Assembly: GCA_965207025.1 (NCBI GenBank)
Contig: OZ242258.1
Span: 1-64,000 of the forward strand
DNA from: Bin87 sp034423595
GTDB taxonomy: Bacteria; Chloroflexota; Dehalococcoidia; Lucifugimonadales; UBA3495
Direction of reading: 5' to 3'
Length of the DNA stretch: 64,000 nucleotides
Below, piece after piece: positions 10,077 to 18,114 of this stretch. Numbering within the stretch: the first letter of the stretch is position 1; each line of letters starts with the position of its first letter. The translations under genes were made by a program, and so were the position numbers. Below the pieces are notes generated by a model. That model saw only the letters and a list, made by a program, of their open reading frames with translations, was not told the DNA's origin and searched no databases.

Positions 10077-11410
10077 CTTAGAGGGGTAGGTATGGGCCGA
10101 AATTGGCCTGGCGCGTAACTTGGAAAGGCGCACGGGCATCCGGCATTCTGGTGTCATCACACCCCCAGATACCGGAGACCCTCGATGCGCCTTCCCCGAG
10201 AAACCTATCAGATTCAGCAAGCTATTGAAACGCATTTACCTCACCTATCTCAGCCACAATTGACCGGCTTGGCGCTGTGGGTTTGCGGGGCCATCCTGGC
10301 CGGCAGCGCCTGCCAGAACGCCGTGGCCTCCGCCCTCTCTCCCTGGCGCAAGTGGAACAACCTGCGCCAGTATCTCCGGGAGTGGCTCTACGACGGCAGC
10401 GACCGGACCAGCCCCTGCCAGACTCAACTGGACGTTACTCTCTGCTTCGCGCCACTGCTCAAATGGGTCCTGGCCTGGTGGCACTCCGACCGCCTGGCCC
10501 TGGCCATCGACCCCACGCTCAAGGGCGACCAGACCACCGCCATCGTCATCAGCGTGGTGTACCGCAGTTGCGCCATACCCGTGGCCTGGCATATCCACCC
10601 CGCCACTCAGAAAGGCTCCTGGATGGACCCCACGGTGGAACTGCTCAAGGAACTGGCCCCGGCGATTCCACCCGAAATGACCGTCATCGTGCTCTGCGAC
10701 CGGGGCATCTCCAGTCCCAAGCTGTGGCAGCAGATATGCACCCAGGGCTGGTACCCCTGTATGCGCTATAGGAAGAACATCACCTTCTGCGCCGACGGCG
10801 GCAAGCGCTTGCCCGCCCGCGCCTTTGTTTCCCGCCCCGACACCGCCTGGATCGGCCGGGGCACCGCCTTCGGTCCTCCCGCCGCCCAGCGCCGTTGCAC
10901 CCTGCTGGTGGTCTGGTACGTCGAGCAGGAGGAACCCTGGATCATCCTCACCGACCTGCCTCCGGAGGAGGTCGGGGTGAGTTGGTACGCCCTGCGCTTC
11001 TGGATCGAGCTGGGCTTCAAGGCCCTCAAGAGCCTGGGCTGGAAGTGGGACAAGACCAGAAGAACCGACCCCACCCGCATCTCCCGACACTGGCTGGTGC
11101 TCTCGGTGGCAACACTGCTGGCCCTCGCCTACGGCACCCGGGTGGAGGACGCCAACGATCGTGGCATCGCCCCAGGCAACCTGCGGGCGCCGCCCAAGAC
11201 TCTGGCTCCCAATCATCGGGACCCTTGGACCCGTCCGGCGCGTACCGTCAGCGTGATCCGCCACGGCATCGACTGGCTTCGGCGCTTGACGCTCAGGGGC
11301 AGGCTCTGGAGCCGCGTATGGCTGCTCCCAGAACCCTGGCCCGAACCCAAAACAGGCTTGGAGATTACCCATCATGCGCCCCCGTAAAAGCCTATACCTA
11401 CCCCTCTAAG
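10077..11410 (+). mobile_element. IS4-family insertion sequence, copy 1
   Basis: The ends are near-perfect inverted repeats: cttagaggggtaggtatggg at 10077-10096 against the complement of 11391-11410, differing at one or two bases. The 1,334-bp unit holds one transposase gene. It is flanked by runs of G on both sides (8 on the left, 6 on the right), which may be a target duplication but is too simple to prove it. The terminal repeats differ from those of copies 2 and 3, so this is a sister isoform rather than the same IS. It sits 7 bp from copy 2. Confidence 0.85.
10185..11387 (+). CDS. IS4-family DDE transposase (copy 1)
   Basis: A 400-residue transposase that cuts and joins the IS ends. The RNase H-like DDE core is visible: first Asp in LAIDPTLKGD (about residue 107), second Asp in VIVLCDRG (about 168), and the IS4 signature Y-(2)-R-(3)-E-(6)-K in YALRFWIELGFKALK (about residues 267-281). 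All catalytic residues are present, so it could be active. Its start and length match copy 3 exactly. It fills almost the whole element between the terminal repeats. Confidence 0.93.
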   Translation: MRLPRETYQIQQAIETHLPHLSQPQLTGLALWVCGAILAGSACQNAVASALSPWRKWNNLRQYLREWLYDGSDRTSPCQTQLDVTLCFAPLLKWVLAWWHSDRLALAIDPTLKGDQTTAIVISVVYRSCAIPVAWHIHPATQKGSWMDPTVELLKELAPAIPPEMTVIVLCDRGISSPKLWQQICTQGWYPCMRYRKNITFCADGGKRLPARAFVSRPDTAWIGRGTAFGPPAAQRRCTLLVVWYVEQEEPWIILTDLPPEEVGVSWYALRFWIELGFKALKSLGWKWDKTRRTDPTRISRHWLVLSVATLLALAYGTRVEDANDRGIAPGNLRAPPKTLAPNHRDPWTRPARTVSVIRHGIDWLRRLTLRGRLWSRVWLLPEPWPEPKTGLEITHHAPP

Positions 11411-11417
11411 GGGGGGA

Positions 11418-12753
11418 CTGACAAGGGTATGTAAAGGTTAAAACCGGCTCGGGGATCGACTAGGGAAGGCGCCGGGTTTTCCGGCATTCTCGGTGTGTCG
11501 AAACCAGGTGCCGGAGGTTCCCCATGCGCCTTCCCAGAGAATGCTATCAGATGCAAAAAACGATTGAAACGCATTTACCGCACCTCTCTAAGCCACAGTT
11601 GACCGGCCTGGCAATGTGGGTCTGCGGGGCCATCCTGGCCGGCAGCGCCTGCCAGAACGCCGTGGCCTCGGCCCTCTCCACCGGCGGCGGCAACTGGAAC
11701 CGCTTCCGCCAGTACATTCGCCAGTGGCTCTACGACGGCAGCGACCGGGCGCGCCCCTGCAAAACCCAACTGGACGTCACTCTCTGCTTCGCGCCCCTGC
11801 TGCGGTGGGTCCTGGCCTGGCAGTGCTCCGGCCCCCTGGCCCTGGCCATCGCCCCCACTCTCAAGGGCGACCGGACCACCGCCATCGTCATCAGCGTCCT
11901 CTACCGCAGCTGCGCCATCCCCGTGGCCTGGCACATCCACCCCGCCACCCAGAAGGGCTCCTGGATGGACCCCATCGTGGAACTGCTCAAACAACTGGCT
12001 CCGGCGGTTCCCAAGGGGATGTCCGTAATCGTGCTCTGCGACCGGGGCCTCTCCAGCCCCAAGCTGTGGCAACAGATATGTGCCCAGGGCTGGCATCCCG
12101 GTATGCGCTACCGGAATAACATCACCTTCTGCGCCGACGGCGGCAAGAGATTGCCCGCGCGACGCTTCGTCTCCCGTCCCGATACCGCCTGGGTCGGCCA
12201 GGGCACCGCCTTCAGCACCCCCGAGGCCAGGCGCCGTTGCACCCTCCTGGTGGTCTGGTACGTCGAGCAGAAGGAACCCTGGATCATCCTCACCGACCTG
12301 GAACCCGATAAGGTGGGCCCCAGTTGGTACGCCCTGCGCTTCTGGATCGAGCTGGGCTTCAAGGCAATCAAGAGCCTCGGCTGGAAGTGGGACAAGACCC
12401 AGCGCACCGACCCAACGCGCATCTCCCGCCACTGGCTGGTGCTCTCGGTGGCCACCCTGCTGGCACTGGCCTACGGCACCCGGGTCGAGGACGCTAATGA
12501 TCGTGGCATCGCCCCAGGCAATCTTCGTGCGCCGCCCAAGGCCCTGGCTCCCAATCATCGGGACCCTTGGACCCGTCCGGCGCGTACCGTCAGCGTATTC
12601 CGCAAAGGCGTCAACTGCCTCCGGCGATTGATGCTCAGGGGCAGGCTCTGGACCAAGGTCTGGCTGCTGCCCGAACCCTGGCCCCAACCCGAACCGGGAC
12701 TGGAGATAGTTCATCATGACCTTACTCAAAACTGGCCGATATACCCTTGTCAG
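11418..12753 (+). mobile_element. IS4-family insertion sequence, copy 2 (probably immobile)
   Basis: The terminal repeats ctgacaagggtat (11418-11430) and its complement at 12741-12753 match those of copy 3 (36305-37637). Length is 1,336 bp. The flanks, taaggggggga-like on the left and tgcatcaacaa on the right, show no target duplication. Either the neighbouring sequence was rearranged, for example when copy 1 arrived 7 bp to the left, or the left flank was lost. The transposase inside is damaged (see the gene entry). Confidence 0.82.
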
Positions 12754-12846
12754 TGCATCAACAAAATCTCCTCCTATTTACGACCCCCGACAACTTGGCT
12801 TCTTGATCAAGCCAATGACCGCTTATCGAACACAACAATAGCATAA
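11524..12846 (+). pseudogene. IS4-family transposase, catalytic Asp lost and stop codon lost (copy 2)
   Basis: Homologous to copies 1 and 3 over its whole IS-encoded length, but the first catalytic Asp is replaced: LAIDPT in the other copies reads LAIAPT here (GAC to GCC near 11851). The second Asp (VIVLCDRG) and the YREK motif remain. The TAA that ends copy 3 is CAA here, so the frame runs through the right terminal repeat and about 31 codons into flanking DNA, giving 440 instead of 400 residues. DDE enzymes need the first Asp, so this protein should not transpose. It might still bind IS ends and act as an inhibitor, but that is speculation. Confidence 0.85.
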
Positions 12847-13051
12847 ACAGCCTGCCGGATAAACCCTTGCCAACTTGCTGCGACCACCAGGGAATTTTTG
12901 TGGCGGCAGGTGGTCTACGCCTGATTATTGACACGCAGACCTATTGCCCAGCCTCTGGATGTCTGGCCGCGTATTTTTTCGCATCGGTGATTCTGCGATA
13001 ATGGTCTTCAAACAGCCGCCCAAAATCCAACGCTTTGAGGGAGCGCCAAAC

Positions 13052-13231
13052 ATGCAGGAAGCTTCACTCGTTACCGTGGTCCTCAAGCTGACACGGGAGA
13101 CCAAGAACACCTACCGCTACGACGCATCGGAAGATGACGCACCGGTGGGGAACATCTACATTCAAAAGAAGGCAATGCCCAGCGGAGCGCCGCCGGAGTT
13201 GGAGCTTCAGTTGAGGGCCAAAAGCCCCTGA
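13052..13231 (+). CDS. Small hypothetical protein (59 aa)
   Basis: I do not recognise this family. The ATG at 13052 follows GAGGGA by a suitable distance; an in-frame upstream ATG at 12944 lacks a ribosome site. The product is charged (TRETKNTYRYDASED), with alternating beta-like stretches (VTVVLKL, NIYIQKKAMP), and could be a single small beta domain. It lies about 300 bp beyond IS copy 2 and 68 bp before a mini-XRE gene on the same strand. The 12754-13051 stretch just upstream holds no gene that I can support. Confidence 0.6.
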   Translation: MQEASLVTVVLKLTRETKNTYRYDASEDDAPVGNIYIQKKAMPSGAPPELELQLRAKSP

Positions 13232-13299
13232 AGCTGCCTGGCTTTTGGCAGTCACGACACTGTAGAGCAACCAAGTTGTTTTCAAGGGAGGGACGCCCG

Positions 13300-13545
13300 A
13301 TGCCGACACGACGGATCAGCTCCAAGAGAAGGGTCTCCGCCTTTCCCAAAGACTTCCCGGAGCGCCTGAAGCGATTCAAGAAAGAGTCTGGGCTGTCCTG
13401 GGCCGAACTCAGCCGGCGCCTGGGCGCCCATCCCGAAACCGTGCGGCGCTGGAAGGAGGGGCAGGCCAGGCCCAACGCGGAAAACATGCTGGCCCTTTGC
13501 CAATTGGCCGACGACCTGGTCCTGGGCCGGCTGATCCGGGACTGA
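13300..13545 (+). CDS. Mini-XRE helix-turn-helix regulator (81 aa)
   Basis: A small DNA-binding protein. The ATG at 13300 follows GGAGGG at good spacing. The core reads FPKDFPERLKRFKKESGLSWAELSRRLGAHPETVRRW, a single XRE-type HTH preceded by the F-P-x-D-F-P-x-R-L lead-in also found in the genes at 30237, 38108, 38409, 38713 and 39021. With no further domain, it probably works as a dimeric repressor or as a partner to a larger protein. It is an outlying member of the family expanded at 37.9-39.3 kb. Confidence 0.85.
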   Translation: MPTRRISSKRRVSAFPKDFPERLKRFKKESGLSWAELSRRLGAHPETVRRWKEGQARPNAENMLALCQLADDLVLGRLIRD

Positions 13546-13868
13546 ACCGGGCAGGGCTGGAACACTAAAAGGGGTTCAAAGGTGGCTGCCCCGCGTTCCG
13601 GCCCGGGCCGGACAGCAAGGCCACGGGTAGGGGAAACCCCGTAGGCGCCGAACAGTGGAACAGGTTGCCTGCCGGCGGCTTTGCCCAAGTTCAAATCGGC
13701 GGGGTGGCGGCAGACAGTTTGCTGACAGTCGGGCATTGCGTTTCAGCAAGGGAATCACCATCTTTGACGTACATTCAGCGCTAATGCCTTTAGGGTAGCG
13801 TGCAAGACCCAGCCGTCCACGGGAGGCAGCCGGTTCCCGAGGAGTGGCCGGAGGAAAGGAGCAACAAC
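13546..13868. other. Noncoding leader region with a 16-bp perfect palindrome
   Basis: No supported gene. At 13597-13612 is the palindrome tccggcccgggccgga, and nearby (about 13627-13650) is a small GGGG-AAA-CCCC hairpin. The region precedes the TPR gene and could be its 5' leader. It does not match a riboswitch class that I can name. Confidence 0.45.
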
Positions 13869-15272
13869 GTGTCCGATGAACACGAGGAACTGGAGCCCGG
13901 CGAATTCCGCCGGATGATGGAGGGGGTGGGCCGGGAGGAAATGCTGCGGATGGTCGCGCGCCTGACCAGGGACATCGAGGAGAACCCGGAGGACGCCAGG
14001 GCCTTCTCCGCCCGGGGCTGGCTGTACGGCGAGTTGGGGGACTTCCGCCGGGCGGTGGAGGACAACGGCCGGGTCATGGAATTGGACCCGGGAGACGTCA
14101 GCGCCTACCTGAACCGGGCCCACGCCCACTCCGAACTGGAGGACTACCGGGCCGCCATCGAGGACTACGATGTCGCCATCCGGCTGGCGCCCGGCGACGC
14201 GGTGGCCCACTACTGCCGTGGCGCGTGTTACGCCGAGCTGGGCAACCTGGGCGGGGCGGTGAGCGACTTTGACGTGGCCATCCTGCTGGACCCGGATGAC
14301 GCCGCCGCCTACTACAATCGGGGACTGACCTACGGCGAGCTCGGCAACCATCTCCAATCTGTGGAGGACATGAGCCGGGCCATCGAGTTGGAGCCGGACC
14401 TGCCGGAGGCCCACTACTTCCGGGGGATGGCCTACCGCGACTTGGGAGAGACGGAGCGGGCCATCCTGGATTTTGACGCGGCCCTGGAGTTGGAGGAGAA
14501 CTACGGGCTGGCCCGCTACGCCCGGGGCATCAGCAAGCTGAACCTGGAGAGGTTCCAGGAAGCGCTCATCGACTTTGACGCCGCGCTCGACCTGAACCCG
14601 GGCAACGTCGGGGCGCTGCGGGGCAAGGGAGTGGCCCTGGGCAGCCTGGGACGTTACGACGAGGCAATGGAGCCATTGAACCGCTCCCTGGAGCTGGAAC
14701 CGGACAGCGCGGAGACTTTGGCGGCCAGGGGCCTGAACCGCTCCAGCCTGGAGGAGTACGAACTGGCCATCGAGGACTACACGCGCGTGATCGCCCTGGA
14801 CTCCGGCGACCTGCGGGTACTGTACAGCCGGGGCACGTCCCTGATGCGGCTGGGCCGGTACGAGGAGGCCATCGAGGACTTCGACGCCATCATCGAGTTG
14901 GACCCGGACAACGTGGGGGCATTTCTGGCCCGGGGCTTTGCCCACGCGGAGTTGGGAGATTACCGGGAGGCCATCCGGGACTGCGACCGGCTGGTGGAGC
15001 TGTCGCCGGACGATCCGGCGGCGTACCACGCCCGGGGATACGCCTACGCGGAGATGGGGGCGCGTCATCCGGCGGTGGAGGACTTCGGGAGGGCGGTGGC
15101 CCTGAACCCGGAGGACGTTGATTCGCGGCGCAATCGGGCGACCCTATACCGGGAGATGGGCCAGCCGGGGAAGGCCATCGCGGACTACGACGAAATTATC
15201 CGGCTCCGTCCTGGCGATTCATGGGCCCTCCGGGAACGACGCCGGGCCATGGAGGAGGCGGAGATACGCTGA
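13869..15272 (+). CDS. Tetratricopeptide-repeat protein (467 aa)
   Basis: An almost pure TPR solenoid of about twelve 34-residue units, each with the pattern A-x-x-x-R-G-x-x-Y-x-E-L-G and A-I-x-D-x-x-x-A-I-x-L-x-P. TPR arrays are protein-binding scaffolds. The GTG at 13869 follows an AGGAAAGGAG ribosome site at 7 nt; an in-frame GTG at 13800 lacks one. There is no signal peptide or membrane segment, so it is probably cytoplasmic. The acidic surface and lack of a catalytic domain leave the partner unknown. Confidence 0.88.
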   Translation: MSDEHEELEPGEFRRMMEGVGREEMLRMVARLTRDIEENPEDARAFSARGWLYGELGDFRRAVEDNGRVMELDPGDVSAYLNRAHAHSELEDYRAAIEDYDVAIRLAPGDAVAHYCRGACYAELGNLGGAVSDFDVAILLDPDDAAAYYNRGLTYGELGNHLQSVEDMSRAIELEPDLPEAHYFRGMAYRDLGETERAILDFDAALELEENYGLARYARGISKLNLERFQEALIDFDAALDLNPGNVGALRGKGVALGSLGRYDEAMEPLNRSLELEPDSAETLAARGLNRSSLEEYELAIEDYTRVIALDSGDLRVLYSRGTSLMRLGRYEEAIEDFDAIIELDPDNVGAFLARGFAHAELGDYREAIRDCDRLVELSPDDPAAYHARGYAYAEMGARHPAVEDFGRAVALNPEDVDSRRNRATLYREMGQPGKAIADYDEIIRLRPGDSWALRERRRAMEEAEIR

Positions 15273-15459
15273 GCCGGCAGCGGGAAGTTGCGCCCGTCCA
15301 TAGCCGGCTTCAAGTGAGTTGAAGAGGGCATGTTTACGCTATCCCACGGTTACCCCAATTTGGCAGGACGCCCACAAACTCCGCTCCTGACGGAACCGGC
15401 CACAATTGGCAGGCAAAGGTATCTGGGTCATGGCTCCTGTGCGTGATGAGGAGGTATTG

Positions 15460-15768
15460 ATGGACTTGCTGTTGTTCGGGGTTTGGCCGATTGTGCTCAC
15501 CCTGCTGGTCTGCTCTTTCGCGGCCTGGTTGTTGCCCAGAGTGCATATCTTGGTGGGTGCTGGCGTGGGCCTGCTGATGGGAATGGTGAACATGTGGGCC
15601 GGGATGTTGGGAGTTATGATGGCGGTCAAATGGAACCCCGCGGGACAAGAACTGGGAGCCGCCGTCGTTGGTTCCACGGTTGCGGTTTTCCTCGGTTGTT
15701 GCATTCCGGTAGCAGGCATGTGGCTCTATGGCTGGCTCAAGCTGAACAGAGGCAGGATTGGCCAATAG
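15460..15768 (+). CDS. Small integral membrane protein (102 aa)
   Basis: Not recognised. The ATG at 15460 follows GAGGAGG; earlier in-frame starts at 15406 and 15430 have weaker sites. About three hydrophobic helices are visible: residues 3-24, a Gly/Met-rich segment 26-52 (GVGLLMGMVNMWAGMLGVMM) and 66-92. The C-terminus is short and basic (KLNRGRIGQ). It is followed by a strong hairpin terminator. Confidence 0.7.
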   Translation: MDLLLFGVWPIVLTLLVCSFAAWLLPRVHILVGAGVGLLMGMVNMWAGMLGVMMAVKWNPAGQELGAAVVGSTVAVFLGCCIPVAGMWLYGWLKLNRGRIGQ

Positions 15769-15825
15769 TTTATTTCGTAAACACGCCCAAGTTGGGACTG
15801 GAGAGTCCAAACCCGGGAAGAAAAG

Positions 15826-15860
15826 GGGAAAGCCGCCGCTGAGTCGGCGGCGGCTTTCCC
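15826..15860. terminator. Bidirectional intrinsic terminator
   Basis: A 14-bp perfect stem (15826-15839 pairing with 15847-15860; arms gggaaagccgccgc and its complement) with a 7-nt loop, followed by tcttgtgtgtt. On the other strand a run of A and G rich in AAAA precedes it. It lies between the convergent genes ending at 15768 (plus) and 15903 (minus). Confidence 0.8.
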
Positions 15861-15902
15861 TCTTGTGTGTTGGCGCGCCAGGTGGGTCGCGCCCAGGGTC
15901 AG

Positions 15903-16895
15903 CTAATCGGAGCCCCCTTGGGGCTGCTTGAGCATGGCGGAGCAGCCCCGCTCGTCCACGACATGGTTCACGGAGACCCGCCCGTGGCTGTCGTAGCCGG
16001 TGGTGTAGGCGAATTCGACCTCGGCGCCCCAGGGAACCCGGCCGCCGACCCGGATGGTCCCGTCGCCGGGCTTGCCGTTACTCCGTGGCCCTCCGGCGCC
16101 CTTGATCACCACGCCGTTGCGCCCGTCCTTCTTCCACGCCATGACCTTCAGCTCCACCGGGGCCACCAGTTCCGCCGGCGAGGGCGCGAACAATACCTGG
16201 TGCAGCCGCCGGAGCACGTCCCCCGAGGGAGTGCGCTTGCCGTTCATGACCTGGGAGAGCATCCCATTGCTGATGCCCGCCCGGCGGGCCGTCTCGTTCT
16301 GGCTCCACCCGTGGGCGTCCATCCGTTCCCACAGGGCGTTGGGGTCAATGGCGGGGCACTGAGCGGCCTCGATCTTCACCGGAGCGTCCAGGACCGACTC
16401 CATCCGGGCCTGGGCTGCTGGGCTGAGATTGCGCTGCCCCCGGCTGACCTGCACCACGTAGCCGTAGGTCAGTCCCGTACGGTCCGCCACCTGTCGCAGC
16501 GTCATCCCACGTTCCCGGGCTCGCTCACGTAGGTAGGTGCTTTCACCGCCGCGGACCACGCCACCCTGCCGGTGGACGACGCCCTGGGGAGGCACCTCGC
16601 CCAAGACGGCCTGGATCTTGCCGCGCATGTAGGGTGTTAGGGCCTTCTTGCCCCTGGCGACCTGGGACAGGTGGGAGGGACCGACACCCATCAGGGCGGC
16701 CAGTTCCTTGATGTTGAGGCCGCGCTCCCTGGCGGCGACGGTCAGGTGGGACTCGGCCCGGGCGGCGACGGCGCTGGCGTCGTTGGCGCCGGAGTCGAGA
16801 ATCTGCCCTTGTGTCTTGGGATTGTCCTTAACGTTGGCGTTGTAGTGGATATCGGCGTTGGCATCGATGGTGATACTGGCGCTGTTGGCGATCAT
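15903..16895 (-). CDS. Regulator with three XRE helix-turn-helix domains (330 aa)
   Basis: A single polypeptide carries three successive XRE domains, at about residues 51-100 (GLNIKELAALMGVGPSHLSQV), 121-170 (GMTLRQVADRTGLTYGYVVQV) and 188-236 (GWSQNETARRAGISNGMLSQV). A C-terminal domain of about 90 residues (245-330) has GGRVPWGAEVEFAYTTGYDSHG and is not recognised. The ATG at 16895 follows GGAGGA. Three tandem HTH domains suggest binding to an extended or repeated operator. The leader carries a 21-bp hairpin whose arm recurs before the replication genes near 60-63 kb. The noncoding region behind it holds a 41-bp-period repeat that is a natural candidate target. Confidence 0.85.
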   Translation of the reverse strand: MIANSASITIDANADIHYNANVKDNPKTQGQILDSGANDASAVAARAESHLTVAARERGLNIKELAALMGVGPSHLSQVARGKKALTPYMRGKIQAVLGEVPPQGVVHRQGGVVRGGESTYLRERARERGMTLRQVADRTGLTYGYVVQVSRGQRNLSPAAQARMESVLDAPVKIEAAQCPAIDPNALWERMDAHGWSQNETARRAGISNGMLSQVMNGKRTPSGDVLRRLHQVLFAPSPAELVAPVELKVMAWKKDGRNGVVIKGAGGPRSNGKPGDGTIRVGGRVPWGAEVEFAYTTGYDSHGRVSVNHVVDERGCSAMLKQPQGGSD

Positions 16896-16916
16896 GTTCG
16901 TTCCTCCGAAACGCAG

Positions 16917-16962
16917 CGAGCGGGGCCGCCCCTTTCCGACGGGAAAGGGGCGGCCCCGCTCG
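16917..16962 (-). promoter_or_regulatory. 21-bp perfect hairpin in leader of triple-XRE gene
   Basis: Positions 16917-16937 pair perfectly with 16942-16962 around the loop gacg. The stem contains GGGGCCGCCCC and, read on the minus strand, ends in GCGGCCCCGCT about 20 nt before the ribosome site of the triple-XRE gene. The same 3' arm recurs upstream of plus-strand genes at 60795, 61609, 62774 and 63287. It could be an attenuator, a terminator of an upstream transcript, or an mRNA-stabilising structure. Confidence 0.75.
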
Positions 16963-17451
16963 TGTGCAAACTTGAATTTGTCGTGGGTTGGTTTGTCAGC
17001 GGCGGCTAAGTGAGCCGCCGCCCGCCGAGGCGGGCCGCCGTCCCCCACGGGGAGGGCAACGGGCTTGGGGTTGCCGAGACCTCCCTGAATCAGGTCATGC
17101 CGAATGCCGCTGGCGCACGGCGCGGCGTGGACGCAATGCTCCCCAGGGTCTGACGAAGCCCGGCTCTTCGCCGTGCTGACGCCCCGCGAGAGGCGCAGTC
17201 CGGCCAGGGATTCGAATGGCGGAAACGGGTAGTTGGGGGATGGAGGGCGCGCACGGGCCGGCCGGCTGTCGCGTCATTGGCGAGCCGCCCGGGGGAAGCC
17301 GCGTGGCAGCAACGAGCGCCCGGCACGTCGCCGGGGAGTGACCGGCCGGGACAAGTGGCAGCGGCGGTGGCTGCCGTGGTTGGGCAGCTACGCCGCAGCG
17401 TTGCAGAGCGCGCCGGAGCCGTTCGGTCGCTCCGGCGGCAGTGTGAGATTC

Positions 17452-17478
17452 AGGCGAAGGGCGTCAGCCGCTCCGCCA
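17452..17478 (-). other. Block shared with module B (possible remnant or oriT-like site)
   Basis: On the minus strand this reads cggagcggctgac, then two differing bases, cttcgcc, and shortly after tctcac. The plus strand at about 57513-57545 reads almost the same. Both lie a few hundred bp downstream of their module's regulator gene. Just upstream in each copy a short frame reads ANxxxxIxxEVAxRN and ends RSG-stop, so this could also be the tail of a decayed gene. Confidence 0.4.
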
Positions 17479-17649
17479 GTGAAACCGTGTGATTAGGAAA
17501 ATCCGGGATGCCGTGATGTTTCGGTATGCCACCTCCTTGACGATGTGGGTGTTGAAGTTGGCCAGGACAACTCTGCCCCGGCTGGGTTAGATTTCCGGCT
17601 GGGGCGCTGCGAGCGGTACCCGCAGACGCCACAGCCTGGGTTGGGAACG

Positions 17650-17885
17650 GAGCGGGATCAATCGCACCGCACCCTCCGTCCGTTGGCAGGAGCGATCAAC
17701 TCCGGCCAGCGGACGGGCGCCCAGCAACCGGGAGGGATCAGCTCCCGATCGCTGAACGGCGTCCGGCGGATGAAGGACTTGAACACTCCAGCCGCCGGAC
17801 TGCCCAACGGGAGAAGGGCTTGACACTCCAACCCGTTGGACCGGACCGGGGAAGAAGGGATTGAGCACTCCAACCACCGGCCCGC
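17650..17885. repeat. Degenerate iteron-like repeats, period about 41 bp
   Basis: Units start at about 17650, 17690, 17731, 17772, 17813 and 17854; the last four starts are exactly 41 bp apart. The best-conserved part of the last three is GAAGGr-nTTGA-(n)CACTCCA followed by a CCGG-containing segment; the earlier three share GATCAnCTCC-like cores. Regular spacing near four helical turns suggests same-face protein binding, as in plasmid iterons or partition sites. Confidence 0.55.
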
Positions 17886-18114
17886 GCTGCTTGCAGAGAG
17901 CTACGTCAAATCCGCAGCGGCAGCGCATTCCCTCGTGAGCGACTTGCGTCCAGCCCCGGCTTGAGGGAGAAGCCCCAGGTTTCTACGGCGGGAAACGCTG
18001 GAAAAGCCTGATGACGCGGATATTGTCAGCCTTCCCGACGCCCCTGGGTAGGCCGTGCGCGCCCCACCGGGCAAGTGTTAACCGGATTGGAACCGGCCCT
18101 TTCAGGGCAGCTAT

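Larger units (their letters stand above)
16963..18114. other. Noncoding region between triple-XRE gene and module A regulator
   Basis: About 1.15 kb without a supportable gene; the open frames here overlap one another on both strands and lack ribosome sites. Two things stand out: a degenerate repeat with about 41-bp period at 17650-17885, and a block at 17452-17478 resembling one near 57513 at the equivalent place in module B. A replication origin, oriT or partition site would fit, but none is demonstrated. Confidence 0.5.

Noticed and set aside
10069..11416. Poly-G flanks of IS copy 1 as target duplication
   Set aside because: Runs of 8 and 6 G are low complexity and cannot be told from local G-rich sequence.
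13546..13868. Structured leader of the TPR gene as a riboswitch
   Set aside because: Only a palindrome and a small hairpin are visible; no known riboswitch core is present.
17205..17235. ggattcgaat as a tRNA T-arm
   Set aside because: No matching acceptor, D or anticodon stems could be drawn around it; no tRNA found in the window.
17650..17885. 41-bp-period repeat as a CRISPR array
   Set aside because: Units are too degenerate and there is no repeat/spacer alternation; no cas1 or cas2 in the window. The Cas4-like nuclease at 61609 belongs to a recombination operon.
17545..17928. Open frames on both strands in the 17.5-17.9 kb region
   Set aside because: They overlap each other and the 41-bp repeat, with no ribosome site or recognisable domain.
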